The notes under the pieces are model-generated. The model ran no database searches. It saw only the letters and a list, made by a program, of their open reading frames with translations, and was not told the DNA's origin. The position numbers and the translations under genes are program-made. Below are positions 11,401 to 26,261 of a stretch of DNA of 64,000 bases, in pieces. Source of the DNA: Neofusicoccum parvum (lineage: Eukaryota; Ascomycota; Dothideomycetes; Botryosphaeriales; Botryosphaeriaceae); the NCBI GenBank assembly GCA_020912385.1, contig CP087206.1:372001-436000 (forward strand), written 5' to 3'. The stretch's first letter is position 1; the number at the start of each line of letters is the position of its first letter.

Positions 11401-11436
11401 GACTGCCACGCCCAGCGCGGTAAATGTGTCCATAGT
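8415..11436 (-). CDS. NACHT-ankyrin STAND (NLR-like) protein
   Basis: Two exons, 11436-10961 and 10905-8415, joined across a 55-nt intron (GTAAGC donor, TAG acceptor) that keeps phase and gives 988 aa. I chose the Met starting MDTFTALGVAVAIVQFVDF because this hydrophobic opening is the usual start of fungal STAND proteins with a HeLo-like N-terminal domain; an upstream in-frame Met would add 20 residues. A coiled, charged stretch follows at about 60-160. The NACHT P-loop GKAGAGKS is at 280-287 and Walker B LFIDGLDE at about 396-403. The C-terminal third has weak ankyrin-like units, e.g. VKLLLKRGANPS, LQLCLERGADPN and LSFLEHGADPT. Such proteins oligomerise on ligand binding and expose a death-inducing N-terminus. 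The ankyrin sensor is short and irregular. Assignment to NACHT is firm; HeLo-like is an inference from the first 25 residues. Confidence 0.9.
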
Positions 11437-11920
11437 GTTGGACGAGCAGACTTTGCTTGGTTGCGGAATGAAAAGAGGCAGGGCGATGTGCGGCATCAGG
11501 CCGGCCTTTGAGAGATGGCGCCTGCAGGCGCTAAGAACGAGACAGGGTGTTTGATTGGCCCACGCAGCCTCGTTTTGATGGGTGGTCGGGCAGCGTCTCC
11601 AGCAGCCGTGTGATGTTCTTTTGCTTGTCCGGCCGTCGGGCCGTCGGGCGGATGCCTGCAGCCGCAGCTACGGCGCGAGGCGATGGTGGCCGATGGACGT
11701 TGAGCATCATGATTCCACCACGCCTCGGAGGGGATCTCAAGCCAAAGGTCCTCAGCCTCGCCATCGGATACTCTTTGTCTCTGTAGTTGATTAGATTGGT
11801 TCACAACTACAAGGGCATGCACCATTCAGGCTTACCACGTCAGCGAGGCGGCACCGAAGATAGGCAAGGTTGACAGAAGGAGCGTAACGGAGTTTCGGGC
11901 CGCTGCAAGGGAGCTTACCA
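11437..11920. other. upstream region of the NACHT gene
   Basis: This stretch holds the presumed promoter of the minus-strand NACHT gene. Short overlapping frames are present on both strands but none looks like protein. No TATA box or repeat stands out. Confidence 0.4.
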
Positions 11921-12526
11921 ATGAGGAACCATACAAACAAAAGAAATACAACAACACGAGATCAGCTGGTTAGACCAGAAATGACCACAGTAGGGATCAT
12001 CGTTTTAATCAGTCCTGTGACACAAAGGTGGCAGGCAGTGTGGGGCGCAAGCAGAAGCGAGAAACACCAAAATCGAGGAAGCAGCTATTCAAGCAAGGTA
12101 CACTCTCTTGAGATTCGTCTGGGGGACATCGGTAGCGCCGACGGATTACCTGGAATAACTACCAACAGACCCAGGCAAACTATTGAAGATGCAATCAGGG
12201 TGACTTTAGAAATGGGATATACCTACATTTGGATCAACAGATTCTACATCAACCATAACGACCCTGATAGACACAATCAAATCGTTGGTACGTTCTGTCT
12301 TCAACCAGGGACGGCGGCCTCGAGATTCGGAAGCACTTGGCATTTTCAGCTTTATACCTTGAACGACGAGTCATTCGTCTGGGGTAGAAGAAAGAGGATG
12401 GAGCAGATGCAGTTCAGTGGAAAGGAGAGAAACCCAGAAGGTGAGAGACGCTTAGATTGCCAGCGGATGGAGTCTAGACTCAGCCAGAGAACGGAGAATA
12501 TCAAGCTCAGGAATGCGCTGTCCTAA
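11921..12526 (+). pseudogene. HET-domain gene fragment (decayed)
   Basis: A 201-codon open frame in which only the middle is recognisable. WQAVWGASRSEK (about 12032) resembles the YVWG box of the HET class that carries a long insert after it. SADGLPGITTNRPRQTIEDA and TLEMGYTYIWINRFYINHND (to about 12270), then HNQIV, match the segment 'LP.TI.DAI.VT..LG..YLWIDRYCINQ.D...H.QI' of that class, with key residues altered (Asp and Cys of the second box appear as Asn and Tyr). The expected continuation is missing and the sequence turns to unrelated, Arg-rich frame. The N-terminal part of a normal HET protein is also missing. I read this as a truncated relic, not a working gene. It is a different HET subtype from the intact gene at 6.5-8.3 kb. 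Confidence 0.6.
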
Positions 12527-15391
12527 AATTAGCGTGAACCACATCGCCGCCGTCTTCCGTGAAGAAGCTTGAACATGCTTCGCCCGCGACGCATCTGGCC
12601 ACGGGCCCATCATTGCGCAACACATCATCCGCTGAGGCGACGCTGAGGGGCCAGATCCAGGAGCCAAGTCACGCACGCATCTGCATGGGCGACGACACGC
12701 CCGACACCACTCCTGTCACACGGAGATTAGCCAGTCGTTCGACCACCACCAGCCTGCGTCTCCGGGCGGCACAGCAGTCGCGCCCGGCGAGCGCTCCGTC
12801 CCCCGAGAAACAAATAGAACAAACAACCCCACCGGCCTGCGACCCGACCGCTCCGTGCGTCCGCGGAGCGTCGGTGCAGCATTCCCCATCTTGCAAAATC
12901 GCACAAAACGCGCGTGGACACACGGACGGTAACAGAGCAGCAGAAGAACACCGAAGAACCGAAGCGACGAGGAAAAACGTGACACAGGACGTCGGGCCGC
13001 CGGCGAGCCGGGCGTGAAACAGTCCCGCGATCGGACCGTGGGAGAGACGAAAAGAAGCGAAGTGAAAAGAATGAGGCGCCCAGTCGTCGTTTCGATATGT
13101 CCGAGAGGACCATGTATAGCATTGCAGGGAAAGCGGACGAACACCCACCCGCTTGCCTATAGCCTCGCTGTATAGCCGCTTTTTGGCGTTGGGATGCATG
13201 CATGCGCCCGTTAGCGCTGTGTACAGAGGAGCCATTCAAGCCGGGTCTGCGAACGGTTCCACTAAGGAAAGGGCCGCTCGGGTCGGTCCCAAGACGGCCG
13301 TAGTACACAGCAGGCCGTACCGATACCGAATCGGTCGTTGCTTCGAGAAGCTCTGTCGAACACCTGTCGACTGCGGCTCTGCTCACCGCTCAGTCTGAGA
13401 GAAAAAGGCCATCATCGACAGGAGAGGATTTTGAAAAAGGCGCTCTTCCCCATGAGTCGATAAGATAGGCAGGCACAGAAAATCAGAAGCGGTCTATGGC
13501 TCACCGAGTATAGAGTAGATTGATGGCTCGCTTGACCGCCAGAGTAGCCCCATCTGAGAGTGCGGTCAGCGGGTTAGCCCTCAGAGAAAGACCCTCAGTG
13601 ACGACGCCCGCCGCGGTGGGCACGCTGATCGCGAGTCATGGGCTCAGGCACCTGCGCGCGCCGGAGACTGGGGTTGGTTGGTCGGCGACAGGGCCCAGAA
13701 ACGGCGCGGCGATGACGAACAGACGCCGCTGCAGGGCGCAAAGCACAGAACAGGCAGAGAACAGGAGTGAAGCCAGGAGAAGGTCCTTGTTAGCCGCGGA
13801 GTGCTGGCAGCGCATGAACGCCGGCCAGCTCAGCAGCTGCTGCAATCGATACGGGCCTTTGGCGGCACCGCAGCGGGTCGTGGTCGGGCAGGAACGAGCT
13901 GTGAGACAGGCCGTGGACGAGACGGGCGCCGGGTCGCCAGTGTTTTCCGGGCGACTGAGATCTCTGTGTGCGCCGGCCGGGTGATTTACCATGGGCGCCT
14001 TAACGCAGGGTCTGGCGCTGTTGAGACCGGGTTGGGCCTGCTCGCGTGAAACACATACGCTTGAGAAATCAACAGGAAAATGAGGCCTCATTAGCCACGG
14101 CGCGATGACATGCAGACGTGACGGCGGCGCTGGAGGCGAGCAGTGGGCGGCTTGGTGCTTGGTGCCTGGGGCTCGGGGGGCGCCTGCACGTCGGTTGTGG
14201 CCGAGTGCCGTTAGAGCCGCGCAGGCTGGCAGTGCGGCGAAGCTGGGGCGCGCGCGCTGGCCGGCGAATGGGGGAGCTGCACAGCTGCTTGGCCGATCGC
14301 CGGCGCGCACATCAAAGCGGATGCAACCCCATGCCCGCGACCGCGGCTGCCGGCACGGGAACAGCTGTGCCAGCGCGCCCCTAAGAATAGCAGCCCGCGC
14401 CCCCCAGCGGGCAGACTCTTCACGGCGACTGCGGCGGCGACCGCGTGCCGGCTATTGGAATTGGTGGCGAGACGGTCCGAAGCGGGCGAGAAACACCGCA
14501 GGCGCGGCGGCTGAGGCTGCACAGCCATCGCAGGAGATCCATCCGCCGTGTTGGCAGCGCAGCACCGGTGCCACCGCCGCGTGCTTCGCGTGGCCGCGGG
14601 AGACGAGCGCAGCCTGGCCGTCGGTGCTGCCGCTGCCGCTCGCAATTCCCCAGCCGTCCTCGGTGATTCGCCTTTGCTTGGCTGGGGGCGCGAGAGCGTG
14701 CCGCGGGCATAGTGTGACGGGCGAGCCGTAAGCAGCTTGATGCTTTCAACGGCGCCCGCACACTAATTGGATCCACGCCTCTCGATCGCGCCTGGAGGCC
14801 CCTCGCCAGCGTATGCCCGCCCCGGCGAGACACTCGTAGCGGCCAAGCTCCGTGCGACGGCAAGGCTTGTCGTGATGAGATGAGCAGCTTCGACTGTCCG
14901 ATCCTGGTAAGCGCGCAATTCGACGCTGCATGACGGCCGCGTGAGCTCCGTATCACTGGCGGGAACACGGGGCCGCGCAATGCTGCAGCGCGCGACTCCG
15001 CGATGGCTTCTTCAGATGATGTGGGAAGGCGCAGAGGGGCCAATTGCCCTGTGGGCTAAGCAGAAGTCGCGTCGCGCGCGGCGCTGGGGGCGGCTGGGGA
15101 GAGAGAAGGCGCCATGTTGGGAGCCGGCGAGAGGATCGCTCGCGGCCAGGGCGCCTGAGCGCGGCCAGCACTAGCGTGTCACCTCCACAGGACGAGCGCG
15201 GACTCCTGACAGGCTTGGGCGGGCCTGCCTGGTTGGTGGGCGCACTGGCTGCTGGGAGGGGGCGCCGCGCTGGGCGGCTTGGGAATCATCACCCGTGGGA
15301 GGCCATCGTTGCCCTGTGCGCCCGGCCTCGTTAATAAACGCGTGCACCCGACTCCCAAACACCCGCCTTCGCTATTCACTCCCACCCTGCA
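12527..15391. other. long gene-free GC-rich stretch
   Basis: About 2.9 kb without a gene I can support. Open frames are many and overlap in all phases, as expected in GC-rich DNA, and none shows domain-like sequence or splice-linked continuation. From about 14,100 to 15,300 the DNA is rich in GCGC, GCCGGC and CAGC words. The right end serves the strongly promoted wall-protein gene. No tRNA, rRNA or terminal repeats were seen. Confidence 0.45.
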
Positions 15392-15397
15392 TATAAA
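15392..15397 (+). promoter_or_regulatory. TATA box of the GPI wall-protein gene
   Basis: TATAAA within CTGCATATAAATCTGCCC, 120 bp upstream of the ATG at 15517. It is followed by a C/T-rich leader without ATG and a good start context (CATCACAATGA). This layout is typical of highly expressed fungal genes. Confidence 0.6.
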
Positions 15398-15516
15398 TCT
15401 GCCCACCCGCCTGTCTTTCCTGGACACCTAATTCCACTCGCTGCTCCAGTCAATCGCCCTCGCGCAACTTAATACCTTCCCTCGTCCAACCAGACCACCA
15501 GCTCCAGTCCATCACA

Positions 15517-16202
15517 ATGAAGTCCGTCATCTTTGCCGCCGGCTCGCTCATCGCCGCCGCCTACGCGCAGGACAGCAGCGCCGCCAGCGTAAGTTTTCTC
15601 GTCGCCTGCCTTCACCGCGCGCAGCTTGCTAATTGCGCCCACAGAGCGCCGCCTCCTCTGCCGTCTCCTCTGTCACTGAGTCCGCGAGCAGCGCTGCCGT
15701 CAGCACCGTTCCCTACTCCAACGGCCTGACCTCTTTCCTCACCATGACCAACTCGCTCGGTGTCATCACTGGCATGCCCACCCAGCCCGCTGTCGCCACC
15801 TCGCAGCCCCAGGTCGCCACCATCCCCGCCCTCGGCGATGGCCTGAACACCATTGCCATTGGCAACAACACCGACATCGTCGTCTCGGTTAGCAGCACCA
15901 TCACTTCCATCGTTGGCGGCGATGCCACCATCGTCGGCACCACCTCCGGCGGCGTCATCATCTCCGCGACTGGCTCTGGCTCGTCTGCCTCGGCCACCGG
16001 CTCGTCTGGTTCTTCTGCCTCCGGCTCTGGCTCCTCTGCCTCGGGCTCTGGCTCGTCTGCTTCCGAGACCTCGGGCTCGTCTGCTTCTGGCACTTCCTCT
16101 GGCTCCGCTTCTTCGTCCAGCTCCACTGGCGCAGCCGCCGCTGTCAAGGTTGCTTCCGGCGCTCTCTTCGGTGCCGGTGCCGTCTTCGCTGCTTTCTTGT
16201 AA
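15517..16202 (+). CDS. Ser-rich GPI-anchored cell-wall protein
   Basis: Two exons, 15517-15588 and 15645-16202, with a 56-nt intron (GTAAGT donor, GCTAAT branch region, CAG acceptor) in phase 0, giving 209 aa. Residues 1-18 form a signal peptide (MKSVIFAAGSLIAAAYA, then Q). A globular-looking segment rich in Thr, Ile and Val spans about 40-125. Residues from about 130 to 180 are a low-complexity Ser/Gly/Ala repeat built on GSGSSAS units, likely O-glycosylated. The end, VKVASGALFGAGAVFAAFL, is a hydrophobic GPI-attachment tail after a small-residue omega region (STGAAAA). The protein should sit on the plasma membrane or wall. No enzyme domain is visible. A TATA box and C-rich leader suggest strong expression. 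Fungi have many such short wall proteins and I cannot name a family. Confidence 0.85.
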
Positions 16203-17408
16203 AAGATTTCACCAGCGGACGATTTGACGGAACCATCACTCGATACCCACTCCCGCACTCCATCTAATGCTTGATGGGCGGCTACCTTTCCACCCTTTGC
16301 TTTCTGCTGTAAGGACTTTGCTTTTGTAACTTTTGATCTTGGATTCCGAGACACTTTTTCACGATTGGATACGGGAGGGACGGGTCACTCTTAATGAAAG
16401 GAAACAAACCACACACTTGTCATGCATGGCACCTGGCGCAACAGGTATATCAAAAATCCTCCTTAATTGCCATTACCACACTCTGGCACAGCCTCGACCA
16501 CATGGTGTTGTTCAGAGCCTAGTAGCTAGTTTATCCGCGAGATAGTTAATCAGGTGGAATGATACCCTGATAATTCAACCCAGCATTTTGAACCATCATT
16601 CAGACCCTCTCTCGTCGTCAAAGCAATGGCTGCCATGCACGCCTATACATGATTCAGTGCTTCCAATTAACCTGTGACCAGATCTCAAGCTCAAGCGCTC
16701 AAACAACACACCCCGGCCCCATCTGAAGAGACTTTCGGAGGCCCTGAGACAGAAACCACGACCATTCGACGAGAACACCCTCTCAGCCCACGCAAGGTTC
16801 ACCTGTTTGCGTTGACGAGATCCGCCGATCGTCTTGCGTCAATCTTCTTGTCCAACAGAGTAATTTCGCTACTTCGGTTCGGCCCTGCTGCGGTAGAAAT
16901 CACCACCAGCCAGATAACTGGGTCCAGCTGGTGGTTTGGTGGCTGGGAATCCTTAAGCTCGCAAAAGAAGGTTATCTTCAGCCCGCATATCCGCATCTCA
17001 AATACATGCGGCTTTCTCTTTGTTCCATGGCGTGGTACGTCGCCGGGCCAACACGTCAAACCATCCAGCCAACTCAACCCCATTAAAAAAAAACCTCAAG
17101 CCCTGAAAACATTGCTTGCCCCGCTACCCCTCCTTCGGTCCCGCAAAAAGCGTGATAATGCAGATAAAGCTCAATCGAGTCGGCGCCAGCCAGCCACGCG
17201 TGTTTGACGCTGGAAAAAAGAACCCCGCCCGGCCACCGTCTCAGCTATCACCAGCCACCACCCGTTTCCCGACCTACGGTACCCACAACCAGCCTTGTGA
17301 GGGGGAACAGAGACACCCCGTAACCTATCCGTTCAATGCCGGGCGGGGGGAGAGGCCGGGGCGGAGAGGATCCAGACTGCCCCAGCGCTGGGGCGTCGCA
17401 TGAACCAG

Positions 17409-17440
17409 AGATGGTCGGACGACCTTGGATCCGACCATCT
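17409..17440. repeat. 11-bp perfect inverted repeat
   Basis: AGATGGTCGGA at 17409-17419 is mirrored by TCCGACCATCT at 17430-17440 with a 10-nt spacer. The spacer itself starts with CGACC, so GGTCG/CGACC boxes occur three times within 24 bases (17413, 17420, 17432). It could be a dimer-binding operator or a hairpin. Confidence 0.6.
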
Positions 17441-17617
17441 GCGCATGCATGTACGTGCTAACCCTCCAGCCACTCCGCACCGCCCAATCCGCCATCGCAC
17501 GCGCACACACGACGCCTGGACGCGCAATCCGGCTCAGCTGCCCTCCCACTGCCCTTCTGAAACGGTCGGCCCCCTCCAACAACACCTTCGCGCCGCATGA
17601 GGAGAGCAGGCAGGACG

Positions 17618-17625
17618 TGACGTCA
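17618..17625. promoter_or_regulatory. perfect CRE palindrome TGACGTCA
   Basis: TGACGTCA, the binding site of ATF/CREB-type bZIP factors, preceded by GGACG. A second, seven-of-eight copy, TGACGTCT, lies at 17774-17781 after the same GGACG, i.e. GGACGTGACGTC occurs twice 156 bp apart. Function is inferred from the motif only. Confidence 0.45.
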
Positions 17626-18475
17626 GCTCCTCACTCATCCCGCCAATGCCTCCGCCTCCCCCATCCAACAACCCCGACTCTTTTTTTTTTTTTTCTTCGG
17701 GGCTGTTTCAACCGCGGGCGCGGACGCGGACGCGGATGCACGCTCACCTCAGCACCAGCGTTTCAGGAGGACGTGACGTCTTCGCCGCAGCCACCCAACC
17801 AGCCAACACGCCAACGTCACGGCGGCAGGGGAGGCATGGCGCAGCAAGGGGGAAGCGGGGAACGACGGCGGGGTGTGGTAGCGGTAGCGCGTGGTAACGA
17901 TTTCGGGGAAGAGGTCGCAAAGAAAAAAAAAAGAAAACCAACGTACATGTCCTTTCATGGGGCTGAGGCAGAAAGCAAGACACGATTCGCAGCAGATGAG
18001 AACGGTAAGTGCAGAAAAGAAGACCAAAGCTCGGAGCGCAGCTCAAGATGAATGAGCGTCTCACGAACCGTCGAATCTATTTCTCTCTCATACGAAGAAA
18101 GTTTGTGAACTACAAGAAGTGATAATTTTCTCTTTTTTATCCTCCCCATCCTCTCGTCATCGTCATCCAATATAAAAGAAGCTCATCGTCCTTCCTTTCC
18201 AGGCCTATGGTTGAAGAGGCCGTGGGTATTTCATTTTTGCAAGATAAAACGCCGTTTGCACCGTACCCGATTTCCCTTCCCCCAAGGGATTTTCCCGAAC
18301 GTCTTTGGATGTTGAAGACGTCTATTTGTTTAAACCAAAACGTTAACCCCGCCCGGAGCAGAGTGAGAAACGAATCCCGTGAAAATGCCGTTGAAGACAG
18401 TTACTTTTGGTATCATCCGATCATAACACGTGTTGAAAGTTCATGCGGCGCCAAAGGCGTATTAGGAGACTCCGC

Positions 18476-23519
<5,044 letters not shown>

Positions 23520-25423
23520 TCAGCGCAGGCCGATGACGCTCTGCAAACAGCTGTGATTAGCAAGGAACGTTTGGTTTGCGGCGCCCTTGCTGCGGGCTCC
23601 CGAGACGACCTGCGCGCACGTTGCGGAACGGAATAGCCGCAACAGGGTCCTCAACCCAACGAGACATTGACTCACCATCTCCAACGTCCAAACCCTACGG
23701 ATCCACACCTTGAGCTTGCCCTCCACACCCTCAACATTTTCAAGCTCAACACCCTCCCACCAGCAGCGGCGCGCGGGCTTGCGCCAGAACAGCAGCAGTT
23801 TCTGCGCCATGCCTACGGCATTGCTGTTCAGGTCGTTTCCCTTGATGTCGGTCCGTAGCCGCGCCAGCGCGATGCTGCATATGACAGCCTTGTTCGGCTC
23901 GCCTGCGCGATGGCCCCAGTGATCGTCGTGGTTGAAGCCGCTGTTCGACAAATGATTAGCTTGTCAGCTCGTGCTCACTTTCGTATGCAGAATTAAACGC
24001 ATGTGGGGCGGAAAGGTGGGACGAAGACGCTGGGCAAGGGGAACAAGCGGTGTGTGCGGCTTACCCGGCTGTCAGCATCTCAATCAGGTGTTGTTCCGTC
24101 GTGCCCGGCTCCTCGCTTTTCCTCAACCCGGAGAAGATGCCGTCCTGCTTGAGTAGCGCCTTGCCTGCGGCTCGCTTAACCTGCATCATCTCCTCCTGCT
24201 CGATGTCTCGTCTCGGCGGGATGGCATAGAAGTCCAGATCCTCGCGTAGTACGATGATGCCTGCGCGATCTTGCAGCATGTCTCGCGCCGAGCCATGCAT
24301 TGGCTCGATAGGAACCGCCTCGGCTGGGTGATCGCCGACGAGGGTGGACGGCGAGGGCGGAGAAGTGGGTATGGTCTGTGCGACATGGCGGAAGAAATCG
24401 AGCATGTACTGCAGGGAGTTGGGGTCGTACTGAGAGGAATAAAATATGTCAGATAGGTACAGCGAGGGGGACGAGAGATGGGCTCTTATGGCTTCAGCTT
24501 TGAGCGAGGGCGACACTTGCACAATGGGCTGGGCAGCGCCAGGCGCATCGGCGGAGGGGGGGATGGGAGCGGCGCTTGTGGCAGAGGGGGTACTAACGTC
24601 TACTGGGTACACATCGCCATCGGGGTACGAGTTCATATGCCCATCAGGGAGCAGGCCGTTGGGGAACAGCGACAGCAGCACGAATTCGGGTAGCGTCAAG
24701 AGCTCGTCTCTCGACAGTGTGAAGCGGACACCTCTGGATTATTCGCGAACGTTAGCGACGCCCTCGCGGCGGGTTGTGTGATTGGACAGCGCGGCATACC
24801 GAAGCTCGAGGGTGATGTTCTCATCCGATCCGCCTGGCGAGTTGGTTAGCGGGGCTGCGCGACTTGGGATGAAGAGCTCAGAACTGACCTCCCAGCGTGT
24901 TGATCGGCGGACCACCGCCCTGGGAGACCTGGGTGATGATGCTCGCGGGACCTCCTGCAGTCGCCATGACGTAGGTGAACGACTCGAGTGGGCTGGAGCC
25001 TTCGCTGTAGGGTGGAGGAGGCTCGCCGTCGTCAAGATCCTTGCTGGAACTAGCGCCGTCCTTGGTGTCCTGGGGGAGCGCGGCCTTGGTCTCGGCAACG
25101 GCGGCAGCGGCGGACGATGAGGGCTCCTCGAAGGGCGGGGCGGGGGCGAAGGCGGGCGGAGCCTCGTTGTCGTGGTCGCTTTCCGAGTCCTGGGGCTTGT
25201 CGGGGTCGTCGTCGGCGTTGGGCTGGGTGGGGAAGAAGAGCGAGGAAAAGGGAGGGGGATATGGTGAGTCGGCCGTCGTGGCAGCGAGGGACGGTTCAGG
25301 GTCGTGATGGTCGGGCGACTCGCGGTGCTTGTCGGGGGCGCGCAAACAGCCGCCGTGCAGTGGGGAGTTCAAAGGAGTGACAGACACGGACGAACCGCTT
25401 CGCGGGCGCGGTGGTTGCGACAA
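23520..25423 (-). CDS. Whi2-like BTB/POZ domain protein
   Basis: Five exons on the minus strand: 25423-24889, 24833-24800, 24733-24065, 23940-23676 and 23540-23520, total 507 aa, all junctions in phase. The first 175 residues are low-complexity, acidic and Pro/Ser-rich with PPPPYSE near 138. The BTB-like core starts at about 182 with ENITLELRGVRFTLSRDELL, then FVLLSLFPNG and DGDVYPVD. A Pro/Ala insert of about 60 residues separates this from QYDPNSLQYMLDFFR, the second half of the fold. The C-terminal half (DDHWGHRAGEPNKAVICS, FWRKPARRCWWE) is strongly conserved in character. In yeast, Whi2 acts with Psr phosphatases in stress response and represses TORC1 at low amino acids; that role here is an inference. 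The last exon adds only SVIGLR. A different BTB protein cannot be excluded. Confidence 0.7.
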
Positions 25424-26261
25424 GGTGACGACGGGGTTCTGGGCTCGCGGATTGGAGCTGGCGAGCGGTGGTGATGTGGAGATTGGAGATTAGCGGTGCT
25501 GGATCCCCCTGCGCCGAAGCAATTGAGCAAGCGCGCAGGCCGGCCACGGAGCGTCAGGCGGCAGTCAGAGGCAGCGGTGCATCAGGAACGCGCAGGCTTC
25601 GACTCTCTGCGGTGCGAGCGCTGGTCTTGCGCAGCGAGGCGTCGGGAGCGTGGCTGCCAGGCGTGGAGGTCGGGAGGAGATCTTGGCTTCCGCTGTCCTA
25701 GCCTGAATAATCAGACAGCGCCAGGCATTCAGCTTGCAGCCCCCGTGAGCCTCCACTCCAGCGCCCGCCGCCAGCCAGCAGCCCGCATCTGCTCAGCGCA
25801 CGCCAGCTGCCCGTTCCGTCGCCACGCCCACGCCCACGCGCCACGCGCCCGGCAGGCACGCAGCAGACACCCAAGTCTGCCCGCCAGCCCCCAACAGCAG
25901 CGCGCCAGGCGCGACGGCACTAGCTCCCGGGCCCGTCATGTCATTACAGCGGTGCATCTGTGCGCGCGTGGTGAGGCTGCACTGCGGCCGCAGGCCAAAT
26001 GAGCCGGCAACGCTCGCGATGCCACCGACGCCAATCGAAGCCAGCGGTCGCCCACGGACGCCCACGCTGGGCCGGCGTCTCGTCGGCCACATTTCTATTT
26101 ATCATCGCTCTCACCAGCTAAGTAAGTGCCTTTGTTTCACGCGTCGCAGCGTCACCGCCAGTGCATTGTTGTCTACCACGCAAGGGCGTCGCTTACGGAC
26201 AGCCCGCTGCTGCCAAACGCCCGCTCCACTCATCCTTCCTCCGTGCTGCTCCTTCTGTTAC
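25424..26261. other. GC-rich intergenic island
   Basis: Between the Whi2-like start and the GCN20 stop, both on the minus strand. Bases 25,500-26,080 are GC-rich with many GCGC and CCAGC words and overlapping noise frames. It should contain the Whi2-like promoter and the GCN20 3' end. No gene seen. Confidence 0.45.

Larger units (their letters stand above)
16203..18475. other. 2.3-kb gap between convergent genes
   Basis: The wall-protein gene ends at the left and the S-adenosylhomocysteinase gene ends at the right, so no promoter of a known gene is needed here. Yet the stretch holds promoter-like elements: two CRE-like sites (17618 and 17774), an 11-bp inverted repeat at 17409-17440, a T-run at about 17680, hexamer GCGGAC repeats at about 17715-17735 and a TATAAAAG at 18171. 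The open frames at 17425-18051 and 18207-18479 do not look like proteins. An unannotated transcript is possible. Confidence 0.4.

Noticed and set aside
17425..18051. 208-codon frame in the convergent gap
   Set aside because: It translates a T-run into Phe residues and an A-run into Lys residues, so it is unlikely to be coding; an RNA in this region is still possible.
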